A program made the translations under genes and the position numbers. A stretch of DNA of 64,000 nt from Kutzneria kofuensis (GTDB lineage Bacteria > Actinomycetota > Actinomycetes > Mycobacteriales > Pseudonocardiaceae). The notes under the pieces are model-generated. The model was not told where the DNA came from. It saw only the letters and a program-made list of their open reading frames with translations, and did no database searches. Shown in pieces: positions 1 to 8,926 of the stretch. Location of the stretch: assembly GCF_014203355.1 (NCBI RefSeq), contig NZ_JACHIR010000001.1, positions 5,520,038-5,584,037 on the forward strand. The letters run 5' to 3'. Every line of letters begins with the position of its first letter. The stretch's first letter is position 1.

Positions 1-1
1 C

Positions 2-3000
2 GTCCTGGTGGAGCAGGCGCCACACCGAACATCCCGGCGAACACCCGAGACGGGCCGACCGACCATGATCCCGGTGTCCGCCGCCTCCTTCGAGGTGCTC
101 GGCACCGCCGCCAGCCGCCTCGCGGAATGGTTGCGCGACAACGATGTCTCACTCACCGACGTCGCGCACACCCTCGCCGCCCGCCGCTCCCACAACCTCG
201 CCCGGCTCGCCGTGACGGCCCGGTCCGTCGACGAGCTGGCCGCCTGCCTGGAGGGCTTCGCCGACGGCGAGCCGCAGCCGCAGGTCACCTGCACCACCGC
301 CAAGACCGCCGCCGCCAAGGGCAGCGTCTGGGTGTTCTCCGGCCAGGGCTCGCAGTGGCACGGCATGGGCCGCCGGCTGCTGGCCGAGGAGCCCGAGTTC
401 GCCGCCGCTATCGCCGAGATCGAGCCGCTGGTCATGGCCGAGGCCGGCTTCTCGGTGACGGAGGTGATGTGCGCGCCGGAGATGTCCGCCGAGATCGACA
501 AGATCCAGCCGACGCTGTTCGCCATGCAGGTCGGGTTGGCCCGGCTCTGGCGGTCCGCGGGCGTGGAACCGGCGGCCGTGATCGGGCATTCGATGGGGGA
601 GACCGCCGCCGCGGTCGTGGCCGGCGGATTGTCGCTGGCCGACGGCGTGCTGGTGATCTGCCGCCGCTCCGCGCTGATGAAGCGGGCCTCCGGCCTGGGC
701 ACGATGGCTTCCGTCGATCTGCCGGCCGAGGAGTTGGACCTCAGCGGCACCACGGTCACCGTCGCCGTGCAGTCCTCGCCACGGTCCACGGTGGTCTCCG
801 GTGACACCGCCGACGTGGAGCGGCTGGTCGAGACGTGGCAGGAGCAGGGGCAGATGGCCCGGCTCGTCGCCGTGGACATCGCCGCCCACTCCACGCACAT
901 GGACCCGCTGCTGGACGAGATCGTCAGCGGGCTCGCCGGCCTGAAGCCGTTGCCCACCACCGTTCCCGTCTACTCGACGGTGCTGGAGGACGCCCGGCAG
1001 CCGTTCACCTTCGACGCCCGGTACTGGGCCGCGAACCTGCGTCAGCAGGTGCGCTTCGCCAACGCCGTGCAGGCCGCCGGCGAGGACGGCTACGGCGTGT
1101 TCATCGAGGTGTCGCCGCATCCCGTGACGACCTATCCGATGAGCGAGACGCTGCCGGAAGCCGTTGTGCTGCCGACCATGAAGCGCGACTGCGACCCGTC
1201 GGAGTTCTTCGGCATCCAGCTCGGCGCCCTGTACTGCGCCGGCACGCCGATCGACTGGTCCCGTGCGTACAGCCAGGGCCGGCTGGTGGACGTGCCGACG
1301 TTGACCTGGGACCGCAAGCGGCACTGGATCGACCTGCCGCTGCCGCACCCGGACCTGCAGGTGGCCGGTTCCTCCGACACCCATCCGCTGCTCGGTGTGC
1401 ACGTCAAGCTGCCGGAAGGCGACGGACGCCATGTGTGGCAGGCGGATCTGGGCACGGCGACGCTGCCGTGGCTGGCCGATCACCGCGTGGACGACGCGAT
1501 CGTGTTGCCGGGCGCGGGCTTCAGCGAGATGGTGCTGGCCGCCGGCTCCGAGTTCTTCGGCGTGTCGGCGGAACTCGTCGACGTGACGGACCTGCGGTTC
1601 GACCGGCTGCTGCCGCTGGGTGAGCACGTCGAAGTGTCCACCGTGCTCACGTCGTTGGCCCCGGACCGGGCGTCCGTGGCGGTGCTGACCAGCACCGAGG
1701 ACGGGCTGAACTGGGTCACGCACGCCACGGGTGAGGTGCGCCGGCTGGAGTCGCGGACGCCGATGGCCCCGGCGGTTCTCTCCGAACTTGTCGCGGCGCA
1801 CACGGTTGTCGAGGAGCTGCCGGAGTTCTACGCCGGACTGCGGGCCGACGGCTACTTCCACGGGCCCGCGTTCGCCGGCCTGACCGAGCTGCGTGTCGAG
1901 GACGTGGACGGCGGAACGGTGCTGGGCAAGGTGAAGGTGCCGGCCGCCGCCCGGGCCAGCGCCCGCGGCTTCCGGTTCCATCCGGTGCTTTTCGATACGT
2001 GTCTGCAGGCGCTCGGTGCCGCGCGGATCAAGGGCCGCCCGGCCGGCGCGCCACGGCTGCTGCCGGCCGGCGTCGCGACGCTGCGGGTGTTCGGCGACCC
2101 GGCTCGCGGCGTGTGGTGCGAGGGCCAGGCCGTGCTCGACGACAGCGACGGATCGTCGGCGCTGGGCTGGATTCGGCTGCTGGACGCCGACGGCGCGGTG
2201 TTGGTGGAGGCGCACGACATCAAGCTGGTGTCGCCGGAGCGTGAACTCGGGCCGCGCCGGCTGGACCCGTTGTTCCACGAGATCACCTGGCAGCCCGCTC
2301 CCTTGCCGGAGACATCCGTGACGGGCAGCTGGCGGATCATCGGCGACGGTCCGCTGGCCGCCGAACTGTCCACGCTGCTGCCCGCCGAGGGCGACGCCGT
2401 GACGGGAGTTGTTGTGCTGCCGTCGAATGCCGACGGCATGGAGCAGGTCGTCGACCTGATCGACGTGATCCGCGAGGCCGGCGAGGCGCGGCTGTGGATC
2501 GTCACCCAGGGCGGGCAGGCGGTCACCACCGACGAGGACATCAACCTCTCGCAGGCGGCCCTGCGCGGCATCGGCCGCGTCGCCGGCTACGAGCACGCCG
2601 AGCTGCGGCTCACGCTGGTCGACCTCGATCCGGCCGACGAGTCGCCGGCTCCGACCCTGGCGCGGGAACTCGTCGCCGACGCTTCGGAGGACGAGGTCGC
2701 CTGGCGCGGCGGGGAACGGCTCGTGGCTCGCCTGGTGAAGGCTCCGCTGCACGACGGCACCTGGCAGTTCCGGCCACGTCGAACCGTGCACTACGGACTC
2801 GACGGCTTCGCCCTGGACCTGGCTCGGCCCGGCAACCTCGACACCATGGGCCTCGTCGTGCGGCCGCGCAGGGAGCCGGCGGCCGGCGAGGTGGAGATCC
2901 AGGTGCAGGCCGGCGCGCTGAACTTCCGCGATGTGCTGCTGGCCATGGGCCTCTACCCGACCACCGACGGCTCGCAGCCGCCGCTCGGCGGCGACTGCGC

Positions 3001-4867
3001 CGGCGTCGTCAGCCGGGTCGGCCCGGGGGTCCGCCACCTGAAGCCCGGCGACCGCGTGTTCACGCTGGCCAACGGCTCGTTCGCGACCTTCGTGACGACC
3101 CCGGCCGACCTGGTGGCGGTGATCCCCGACGGCATGACCGCCGCCGAGGCCGCCGTCGTGCCGGCCGTGTACCTGACGGCCTGGTACGCGCTGGTGCACC
3201 TGGCGCGGCTGATGCCCGGCGAACGCGTGCTGATCCACTCCGCCACCGGCGGCCTCGGCCTGGCCGCGATCGCCATCGCCCGCAGCCGTGGCGCGGAGAT
3301 CCTGGCCACCGCCGGTAGCGAGGAGAAGCGGGCCTACCTGCGGGCACTCGGCATCGAGCACGTGATGGACTCGCGGTCGCTCGACTTCGTGCCGCAGACC
3401 ATGGCCGCCACCGACGGGCGCGGCGTCGACGTCGTGCTCAACTCCCTGGCCGGACCGGCGTTGCGGGCCGGGCTGGACGTGCTCTCGGTCGGCGGCCGGT
3501 TCATCGAGCTCGGCAAGCGGGACATCTACGCCGACACCAAGCTCGGCATGTCCCCGTTCAAGCGCAACATCACCGTCAGCAGCGTCGACCTGGACCTGGT
3601 GCTGCGCACCAAGCCCGACCTGGCCTGCACGCTGCTCGGCGAGGTGGCCGAGGAACTCGCCGCCGGCCGGCTGGACTCGTTGCCGCGCAAGGAGTTCCCG
3701 CTGGAGCAGGCCGCCGACGCGTTCCGGCTGATGGCCGCCGCCCGGCACATCGGCAAGCTCGTGCTCACCGTGCCGGAGACCGGCTCGACCGTCGCCGTCG
3801 TGCCCGAGGGCATCGTGCCGGTCGCCCATGCCGACGGCGCGTACGTGATCACCGGCGGCCTCGGCGGGCTCGGCCTGGAGATGGCGAAGTGGCTGGGCGG
3901 ACTGGGCGCCGGCCGGCTCGTGCTCAACGGTCGGTCGGCGCCTTCCGTGCACACCGAGGAGGTCATCGCCGGGCTGCGGGCCGGCGGCATCGAGGTCGAG
4001 GTCGTCTGCGGTGACGTCTCGGTCGGCGACACCGCCGCCCGGCTGGTCGAGGCCTGCGGTTCCTTTGCGCTGCGGGGCATCCTGCACGCCGCCGCCGTAC
4101 TCGACGACGGCATGGTCCTCAACCTCGACCGCTCCCGCGTGGAGAAGGTGTGGCGGCCCAAGGTCGACGGTGCCTGGCGGCTGCACGAGGCGTCCGAGGG
4201 GCACGATCTCGACTGGTTCGTGCTGTTCTCCTCGGCGGCGTCCATGTTCGGCAACCCCGGGCAGTCCAACTACGCCGCCGCCAACGCCTGGCTCGACGCC
4301 TTCGCCCAGTGGCGGCACCATCGTGGACTGCCCGCGCTGTCCGTGAACTGGGGCGCCTGGGGCGAGGCCGGCCGGGCGACCGGCTTCAAGGACCGTGGAT
4401 TCAGCACTTTGTCGACAAAGGACGGTATCGACGCCCTGACCACGCTGCTCGACCACGAACGCGTCCGCACCGGCGTCTTCGCGTTCGAGGCCGACAGCTG
4501 GTTCGCCCTGCTGCCGTCCGTGCTGGACTCCTCGTTCTTCGCCGCGATGCCCCGCTCCGCCCAGGGCGACGCCCCCGCCTCCGGCGGCAAGGTCCGGGCC
4601 GAGCTGGCCGAACTGCCGGCCGAGGACCGGCGCAAGGCCATGACCGTCTACCTGGCCGAGCAGATCCGAGTGATCCTCGGCCTCAGCTCCGCCAGCGTGG
4701 ACGCGGACGTGCCGTTGACCAACCTCGGCTTCGACTCCCTGACGGCGCTGCAGCTCCGCAACCAGCTCGAAGCCGACCTCGCCCTGAAGATCCCGGCAAC
4801 GGCGGTGTGGACCCACCCCACCCCGGCGGCACTAGGCGACCACCTCCTCGAGCAGCTGGCGCTGTAG
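2..4867 (+). CDS. Type I reducing polyketide synthase, 3' part (AT-DH-ER-KR-ACP), mycocerosic-acid-synthase type
   Basis: Partial at the window edge. The open frame starts with VLVEQAP, the usual end of a ketosynthase domain, so the KS lies just upstream. Counting from codon 8-10, the domains are AT (GQGSQW near residue 112, GHSMGE near 193, AAHS near 293), DH (His near 491), ER (about 930-1255, LNFRDVLLAMG then the nucleotide-binding GGLGLAAI), KR (TGGLGGLG near 1282) and ACP (GFDSL near 1577). The order KS-AT-DH-ER-KR-ACP and the AT wording match mycobacterial MAS/Pks2/Pks5-type iterative enzymes, which use methylmalonyl-CoA to make methyl-branched acyl chains. In the DH motif the Gly of HxxxGxxxxP is Asp. 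There is no thioesterase, so release needs a partner. A strong hairpin follows the stop. The fully reducing architecture is certain; methylmalonyl use is inference. Confidence 0.93.
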   Translation, partial: VLVEQAPHRTSRRTPETGRPTMIPVSAASFEVLGTAASRLAEWLRDNDVSLTDVAHTLAARRSHNLARLAVTARSVDELAACLEGFADGEPQPQVTCTTAKTAAAKGSVWVFSGQGSQWHGMGRRLLAEEPEFAAAIAEIEPLVMAEAGFSVTEVMCAPEMSAEIDKIQPTLFAMQVGLARLWRSAGVEPAAVIGHSMGETAAAVVAGGLSLADGVLVICRRSALMKRASGLGTMASVDLPAEELDLSGTTVTVAVQSSPRSTVVSGDTADVERLVETWQEQGQMARLVAVDIAAHSTHMDPLLDEIVSGLAGLKPLPTTVPVYSTVLEDARQPFTFDARYWAANLRQQVRFANAVQAAGEDGYGVFIEVSPHPVTTYPMSETLPEAVVLPTMKRDCDPSEFFGIQLGALYCAGTPIDWSRAYSQGRLVDVPTLTWDRKRHWIDLPLPHPDLQVAGSSDTHPLLGVHVKLPEGDGRHVWQADLGTATLPWLADHRVDDAIVLPGAGFSEMVLAAGSEFFGVSAELVDVTDLRFDRLLPLGEHVEVSTVLTSLAPDRASVAVLTSTEDGLNWVTHATGEVRRLESRTPMAPAVLSELVAAHTVVEELPEFYAGLRADGYFHGPAFAGLTELRVEDVDGGTVLGKVKVPAAARASARGFRFHPVLFDTCLQALGAARIKGRPAGAPRLLPAGVATLRVFGDPARGVWCEGQAVLDDSDGSSALGWIRLLDADGAVLVEAHDIKLVSPERELGPRRLDPLFHEITWQPAPLPETSVTGSWRIIGDGPLAAELSTLLPAEGDAVTGVVVLPSNADGMEQVVDLIDVIREAGEARLWIVTQGGQAVTTDEDINLSQAALRGIGRVAGYEHAELRLTLVDLDPADESPAPTLARELVADASEDEVAWRGGERLVARLVKAPLHDGTWQFRPRRTVHYGLDGFALDLARPGNLDTMGLVVRPRREPAAGEVEIQVQAGALNFRDVLLAMGLYPTTDGSQPPLGGDCAGVVSRVGPGVRHLKPGDRVFTLANGSFATFVTTPADLVAVIPDGMTAAEAAVVPAVYLTAWYALVHLARLMPGERVLIHSATGGLGLAAIAIARSRGAEILATAGSEEKRAYLRALGIEHVMDSRSLDFVPQTMAATDGRGVDVVLNSLAGPALRAGLDVLSVGGRFIELGKRDIYADTKLGMSPFKRNITVSSVDLDLVLRTKPDLACTLLGEVAEELAAGRLDSLPRKEFPLEQAADAFRLMAAARHIGKLVLTVPETGSTVAVVPEGIVPVAHADGAYVITGGLGGLGLEMAKWLGGLGAGRLVLNGRSAPSVHTEEVIAGLRAGGIEVEVVCGDVSVGDTAARLVEACGSFALRGILHAAAVLDDGMVLNLDRSRVEKVWRPKVDGAWRLHEASEGHDLDWFVLFSSAASMFGNPGQSNYAAANAWLDAFAQWRHHRGLPALSVNWGAWGEAGRATGFKDRGFSTLSTKDGIDALTTLLDHERVRTGVFAFEADSWFALLPSVLDSSFFAAMPRSAQGDAPASGGKVRAELAELPAEDRRKAMTVYLAEQIRVILGLSSASVDADVPLTNLGFDSLTALQLRNQLEADLALKIPATAVWTHPTPAALGDHLLEQLAL

Positions 4868-4874
4868 ACATTTG

Positions 4875-4917
4875 GAAAGGACCATTCCTCGCACCCAGTG
4901 CGAGGAATGGTCCTTTC
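4875..4917. terminator. Perfect 20-bp hairpin, bidirectional terminator
   Basis: The arm GAAAGGACCATTCCTCGCAC is followed by a 3-nt loop and its exact complement. It lies 7 bp after the PKS stop and 20 bp before the stop of the convergent reductase, so it can end both transcripts. It shares the CATTCC core with the hairpins at 15929 and 46695. Confidence 0.8.
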
Positions 4918-4937
4918 ACAACATCTGAGGTTGCGGG

Positions 4938-6053
4938 TCAGGCGGAGAGGGTGTACTGCTCGCTACCGAAGGTGCGCATGAGGTAGTCGCGGTCCACCGG
5001 TGGCGTGAAGTCGCCGGTCAGGCCCAGGCGGCGCAGGCCGAGGTCGTCGAAGCGCCGGCGGTACGACACGAACGGCAGGAACGTGCTCATCGTCTGGTAG
5101 ACCAGCGATTCCCACGGCGCCGGCTGCTGCGGGGCGCTCGGCACGAACCGCCACGTGATCGGCAGGATGTCCTCGAAGAGCTCCTCGAACACGTCCGCCA
5201 GCACGGCCATCCGCACGTCCCGGGGATGCACGATGTGGTACGTGTCCACTCGGGACGTCGGCGGCTGCGCGGCGACCTCGACCATCAGCCGGGCGGCCTC
5301 TTCGACCTGCAGCATGTTCACCAGCGCCTGCGGGTCGCCGGGCACCCGCACGACCAGCCGCTCCCGGCTCTCGCCGGTCATCGCCAGCGTGTTGACCAGC
5401 TTGCGGGTCAACTGCAGGCCCGTGAGCAGCGGATGCGTCGGCAGGTGCGGGTGCGGCCGCTGGTCGGTGACGAGCACCGACGGCCGGTGCACGACCGCGG
5501 GCCGCCCGGTGCGCGCCGACCACTCCCGCACGGCGACCTCGGCCAGGTACTTCGACTCCTCGTAGCGGGTGGTGAAGCCGTACGAGTCGTCCAGGTCCTG
5601 CTCGTAGATCCGGCCGACCGGCCGCCGGCCGGCCACGCCGATGGTGCTGACGTGGTGCAGCATCGGTTTGCGCGCGCCGGCGTCGGCCAGCTCGATGATC
5701 CGCCGCGTGCCGACCGTGTTGGTCAGGTGCAGCCGCTGCGGGTCGGAGTTGAGGTCGATGGACGCCGCGCAGTGCCAGATCTCGTCCAGCTCGTCGGCGA
5801 GGCTCTGGAAGCGCTGCTGGGTCAGGCCCAGCCGCGGCCGCTCCAGCTCGACCACCACGGTGCGCAGGCGGGCGGCGATCTCGGCGATCGCGTCGTCCGT
5901 CCGGCCGCTGGCGCGCAGGTAGCGCACGATCCGCTCGCGGGCCGGAATGCCGCCGGGACGACTCAGCAGGATCACCGAGTCGTGCCGTTCCGCGAGGATC
6001 TCCAGCAACCGGGTGCCCAGCAGCCCGGTCGCGCCGGTAATGGCGATCGGCAT
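4938..6053 (-). CDS. NAD(P)-dependent reductase of the male-sterility/thioester-reductase SDR type
   Basis: A 371-residue extended SDR. The Rossmann motif GATGLLG starts at residue 7. HHVST, near 133, precedes the catalytic pair Tyr164/Lys168 (YEESK). The sequence resembles the NAD_binding_4 domain that reduces acyl thioesters to aldehydes or alcohols. As a stand-alone protein it could act on the acyl product of the neighbouring PKS, which lacks a thioesterase; that link rests on position only. I chose ATG 6053 because AAGGAGCG lies 6 nt upstream; a longer frame starting at GTG 6074 would place this ribosome site inside the coding region. It is convergent with the PKS and shares its terminator. 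Confidence 0.75.
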   Translation of the reverse strand: MPIAITGATGLLGTRLLEILAERHDSVILLSRPGGIPARERIVRYLRASGRTDDAIAEIAARLRTVVVELERPRLGLTQQRFQSLADELDEIWHCAASIDLNSDPQRLHLTNTVGTRRIIELADAGARKPMLHHVSTIGVAGRRPVGRIYEQDLDDSYGFTTRYEESKYLAEVAVREWSARTGRPAVVHRPSVLVTDQRPHPHLPTHPLLTGLQLTRKLVNTLAMTGESRERLVVRVPGDPQALVNMLQVEEAARLMVEVAAQPPTSRVDTYHIVHPRDVRMAVLADVFEELFEDILPITWRFVPSAPQQPAPWESLVYQTMSTFLPFVSYRRRFDDLGLRRLGLTGDFTPPVDRDYLMRTFGSEQYTLSA

Positions 6054-6108
6054 GGTCGAGCGCTCCTTACTCACGAGGCCCCCTGTGCGGAATATAGGTC
6101 CGCTTGCC

Positions 6109-6125
6109 GATCACCACTCGTGATC
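6109..6125. promoter_or_regulatory. Candidate operator: 6-bp dyad GATCAC-N5-GTGATC
   Basis: A perfect inverted repeat 55 bp upstream of the reductase start. On the minus strand TATATT at 6096-6091 could be a -10, which would put the dyad over the -35 region, a typical repressor position. No TetR/MarR gene is adjacent. Sequence-only prediction. Confidence 0.3.
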
Positions 6126-6334
6126 TCGCTCGTATTGGTGAATCACCGCCGCTCAGCGGGCCCTTCCGGGTGTTCCGTGCCTACTGTGTTCGCAGGGCCC
6201 GGTGCTGATGCGTCATCCGGATACGGTCGGATCCGGCTGCACGGTTTCGTGTTCAACCAGCCGTGGACGGAATTCCCCGTGTGAATTCCATTCGCGTTCT
6301 CCTGGTTGGAGGAAAGCAGGAGAGGACGTCATTC

Positions 6335-6916
6335 ATGCTCAGGAAACTGCTGGTCGTCGTGCCGGCACTGGCAATGGTCGCGGTCACGATAGGGTCCGCG
6401 TCCGCGACGACCGCATCGAGGCCCGCCACGGTGCCACTGTCGGCCGACCGGGCCGCGTGCACCGCGGACATGCCCGAGGTCAAGGCGCTGTCGACGTCGA
6501 TGACCGACTTCGTCGCGGCGATCACCGCGACGCCGCCGGACCCGGCCAAGGTGCAGGGCATCATCGGCGACATGGTCAACGAGGTGGTCGCCCTGCAGAA
6601 GGCCGGCTGCCTGCCCCAGCTGCCCGGGACGCAGACGCGCGTGCAGGACCCGCAGCAGTGCCTGACGGCCGTCGTGAACGCCCTGGCCGCGCTGCTCAAC
6701 GTGCTCGCCGCCAACATCGCCGTGCCGCCCGACCCCACCGCCGTCACCGGCGCCATCACCAAGCTCGGCGCCGCGGTGACCGCGATCAACAACAACAACT
6801 GCCTGCCGATCAAGCTGCCCGTGCCGGGCGCGCCCGGTGGCCTGCCGGCCCCGCCCGGCGGCACCCCGGCTCCGCCCGGTGGCCTGCCGGCGCCGCCGAC
6901 CATCCCCGGCACCTGA
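6335..6916 (+). CDS. Secreted small protein with two Cys-bounded repeats and a Pro/Gly tail
   Basis: 193 residues starting at ATG 6335, with GGAGAGGA about 9 nt upstream. An N-terminal signal peptide (MLRKLLVVVPALAMVAV, cleavage near SASA) marks it as exported. The mature part is two similar units of about 60 residues. Each begins with a Cys, has a PPDPxxVxGxI block in the middle and ends in Cys-Leu-Pro, which suggests an internal duplication with one disulfide per unit. The C-terminus is a short PGG(L/T)PAPP repeat like a wall-spanning or flexible tail. Function unknown. It stands alone after a 280-bp gap. Confidence 0.75.
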   Translation: MLRKLLVVVPALAMVAVTIGSASATTASRPATVPLSADRAACTADMPEVKALSTSMTDFVAAITATPPDPAKVQGIIGDMVNEVVALQKAGCLPQLPGTQTRVQDPQQCLTAVVNALAALLNVLAANIAVPPDPTAVTGAITKLGAAVTAINNNNCLPIKLPVPGAPGGLPAPPGGTPAPPGGLPAPPTIPGT

Positions 6917-6969
6917 TCGAATCGCCGTTTCCGGGTCCGCCCAGCAGTGGGGCGGGCCCGGTTTCGTGT

Positions 6970-8103
6970 TCAGGACACGTCGAGGCGGGCGCGGATTCGT
7001 GCCACCCGGGGCCACCAGGGCGCGATTCGTTCCGCCTCGCCCAGCGTCAGCCGCGCCGTCGCGTTGTCGCCGGCGGCCATCTGCGCCCGGGCCAGCGTGG
7101 CCAGGTCGTCGGCCCGGCCCAGCGCGTCGTTGCCGAGCTCGATCGCCGTGTTGGCCAGGGCGATCGCCTTGGACACGTTGCCGCGCAACACTTCCACCAG
7201 CGCCTTGGCGCTGTTCAGCTTGTACGCCGGATAGGCCAGCTGCTCGGCGTCGGTGATCGCCCGCTCGGCCCAGCCCAGCCCCAGCTCCGGCTCCAGCTGG
7301 CCGGCCTCCACGGCGGCCGCGGCCAGGCCCGCCAGCCCGGCGGTGATCAGGGCGAAGTCCCGCTGCGGCAACCCCGGTTCGGCGAGCATGCCCAGCACCA
7401 GCTGCATCGCCTCGGCGTAGCGGCCGTGCGCCTCCAGCAAGACGACCCGCGCCATGGACAGCGACTGCCCCTCGGGCTGCAACTGCGCCAACGCATCGCA
7501 CGCCGCCTGCGCGGCCGGCAGGTCGCCGGCCTGCACCGCCTTCGTCACGGCCGCGACCAGCGGGGCGGCGTCGATCTCGGCCGCCTCCCGGGGCTCCAGC
7601 CGCAGGTAGTGCAGCAGCACCCAGCCGGTCGAGGTCGCGGCGGCGTCACGGCGCGGGAACAGCGCGAGGAGCACCGCCGCCGCGCAGCCGACGGCCGCGC
7701 CCAGCCAGAACGGCCCGGACTCGGTGACGACGAGCAGTGCGGTCATGGCCACACCCAAGATCGCCGACACCAGGTAGGTGCCCCAGACCCGGGGCCGCAC
7801 CGGCATCTTGCCCGGCCCGATGGTCACCGACAACATGATCGGCACGGCCCGTAGCGTGATCGTCCTGCCGGGTGTCGCCCAGTCGCGCAGCCGGGGCCCG
7901 AACCCGATCACAATGCGAGGCATCCTCGGACCGAGCGCCAGTCCGCCGGCGAGCACGCCCAGCTGCAGCACCGCCAGCCCGATCAGCGCCCCCGCGAGCA
8001 GGCCGGGCAGCGCCACCAGGGTCGCCGCCGGGGCGCGCTCCAGCGCGGCGACGACGATCACGGAGGCGACGGCCAACACCGTCCCAGGACGTACGCGGGG
8101 CAC
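6970..8103 (-). CDS. Membrane protein with a degenerate M50-like region and a TPR-like C-terminus
   Basis: 377 residues. The first half has at least four hydrophobic segments (about 8-60 and 105-150). Between them are IGFGPRL (near 66) and a downstream TLRAVP, resembling the segment after the HExxH helix in site-2 proteases (FSIGFGPRLW, RALPLGGYV). No HExxH is present, so any protease activity is unlikely. The second half, from about residue 175, is Ala-rich helical repeats of TPR type (for example NTAIELGNDALGRADDLATLARAQMA). A membrane-anchored scaffold is one reading. The family assignment is tentative; that the gene is real is clear from frame and composition. Confidence 0.7.
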   Translation of the reverse strand: MPRVRPGTVLAVASVIVVAALERAPAATLVALPGLLAGALIGLAVLQLGVLAGGLALGPRMPRIVIGFGPRLRDWATPGRTITLRAVPIMLSVTIGPGKMPVRPRVWGTYLVSAILGVAMTALLVVTESGPFWLGAAVGCAAAVLLALFPRRDAAATSTGWVLLHYLRLEPREAAEIDAAPLVAAVTKAVQAGDLPAAQAACDALAQLQPEGQSLSMARVVLLEAHGRYAEAMQLVLGMLAEPGLPQRDFALITAGLAGLAAAAVEAGQLEPELGLGWAERAITDAEQLAYPAYKLNSAKALVEVLRGNVSKAIALANTAIELGNDALGRADDLATLARAQMAAGDNATARLTLGEAERIAPWWPRVARIRARLDVS

Positions 8104-8164
8104 GAAACCTACAGACGCTACCCCGTGCCGCGTGGTTCCGGGCGAACGCGCCTAAGGTTCACGT

Positions 8165-8533
8165 ATGGCGGTGAAGCGACCCAACCCGGCGCTCTGGCTC
8201 TGGTACTCGTTCGGGGGGCGGTTGCCGCAGGACTACCGCGAATGGGTGCTCGGCGACGTGATCAGCAAGACCTGGCTGCTCCGGCACCTGCTGCGGACCT
8301 TCCTGCGGCTGCTGATCCCGCTGGCCATCCTGTTCATCGTGCTGTCCCAGTTCGGCGGGCCGCTCTACATCATCCTGATGGCGCTGGCCCTCGGCCTGAT
8401 CGTCGGCCTGTACTACTCGCTCAGCTACGCCTCCGAGGCCAACGACGCCAGGCTGCGCAAGTACGGCTACCCGCCCGCGTACGGCAGCACGATCAGGGAC
8501 AACCGGTTCTCCGAGGAAGACCGCCCGGAGTGA
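8165..8533 (+). CDS. Small membrane protein, DUF5313 type
   Basis: 122 residues. It starts with a PNPALWLWYSFGGRLP block typical of DUF5313 proteins of mycobacteria and relatives, then has two transmembrane segments (about 50-65 and 68-85) and a charged C-terminus (KYGYPPAYGSTIRDNRF). Function of the family is unknown to me. It is transcribed divergently from the M50-like membrane protein and converges tail to tail with the rhodanese gene with no gap. Confidence 0.8.
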   Translation: MAVKRPNPALWLWYSFGGRLPQDYREWVLGDVISKTWLLRHLLRTFLRLLIPLAILFIVLSQFGGPLYIILMALALGLIVGLYYSLSYASEANDARLRKYGYPPAYGSTIRDNRFSEEDRPE

Positions 8534-8926
8534 TCAGGGCACGGCCGGTCGCCCACCAGCCACCACCGGCAGGCCGGCCGCCACCCAACCCCGGAAGCCA
8601 CCCACCAGATCCGTCGCCGTCTTCAACCCCAGCCGGTGCAGGTCCCGCGCGGCCAGGCTGGAGGCGTACCCCTCGTTGCACAGCACGATGACCTTCGTGT
8701 CCCCGTCGAGCCCCGGCAACCGGTGATCACTGGCCGGGTCGAGCCGCCACTCCAGGTGGATCCGCTCCACCGGCACCGAGCCGGGGATCTCGCCCTCGGC
8801 CGCCCGGTTCGCGATCGGCCGGATGTCGACCAGCAGCGCGCCGTCCTCCTGCAGTCGCCGCGCCTCGGCCGGGCCGACCCGGTCCAACTCGGCGCGCGCC
8901 TGCTCGAGGTACTCGTCGACGGTCAC
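8534..8926 (-). CDS. Rhodanese-like sulfurtransferase
   Basis: 130 residues, one rhodanese domain. It has the DIRP motif (34-37) and the active-site loop beginning at Cys83 (LCNEGYASS), so the catalytic cysteine is present. GFRGW near the C-terminus is the usual rhodanese end. The GTG start overlaps the stop of the cysteine dioxygenase gene by 4 bp (GTGA), so the two are translationally coupled. Together they suggest cysteine-sulfur catabolism: the dioxygenase makes cysteine sulfinate and the rhodanese could handle sulfane sulfur. The exact donor and acceptor cannot be read from sequence. Confidence 0.85.
   Translation of the reverse strand: MTVDEYLEQARAELDRVGPAEARRLQEDGALLVDIRPIANRAAEGEIPGSVPVERIHLEWRLDPASDHRLPGLDGDTKVIVLCNEGYASSLAARDLHRLGLKTATDLVGGFRGWVAAGLPVVAGGRPAVP

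Noticed and set aside
149-4816. 1555-codon open frame antisense to the PKS
   Set aside because: Low-complexity His/Gln/Gly/Arg translation typical of the reverse frame of GC-rich genes; PKS domains are unmistakable on the plus strand.
4875-4917. Hairpin as an IS terminal inverted repeat
   Set aside because: No transposase or target duplication; position right after a stop between convergent genes fits a terminator.
6202-7854. 550-codon frame across the secreted-protein gene
   Set aside because: Crosses two better-supported genes and an intergenic region; no recognisable domain.
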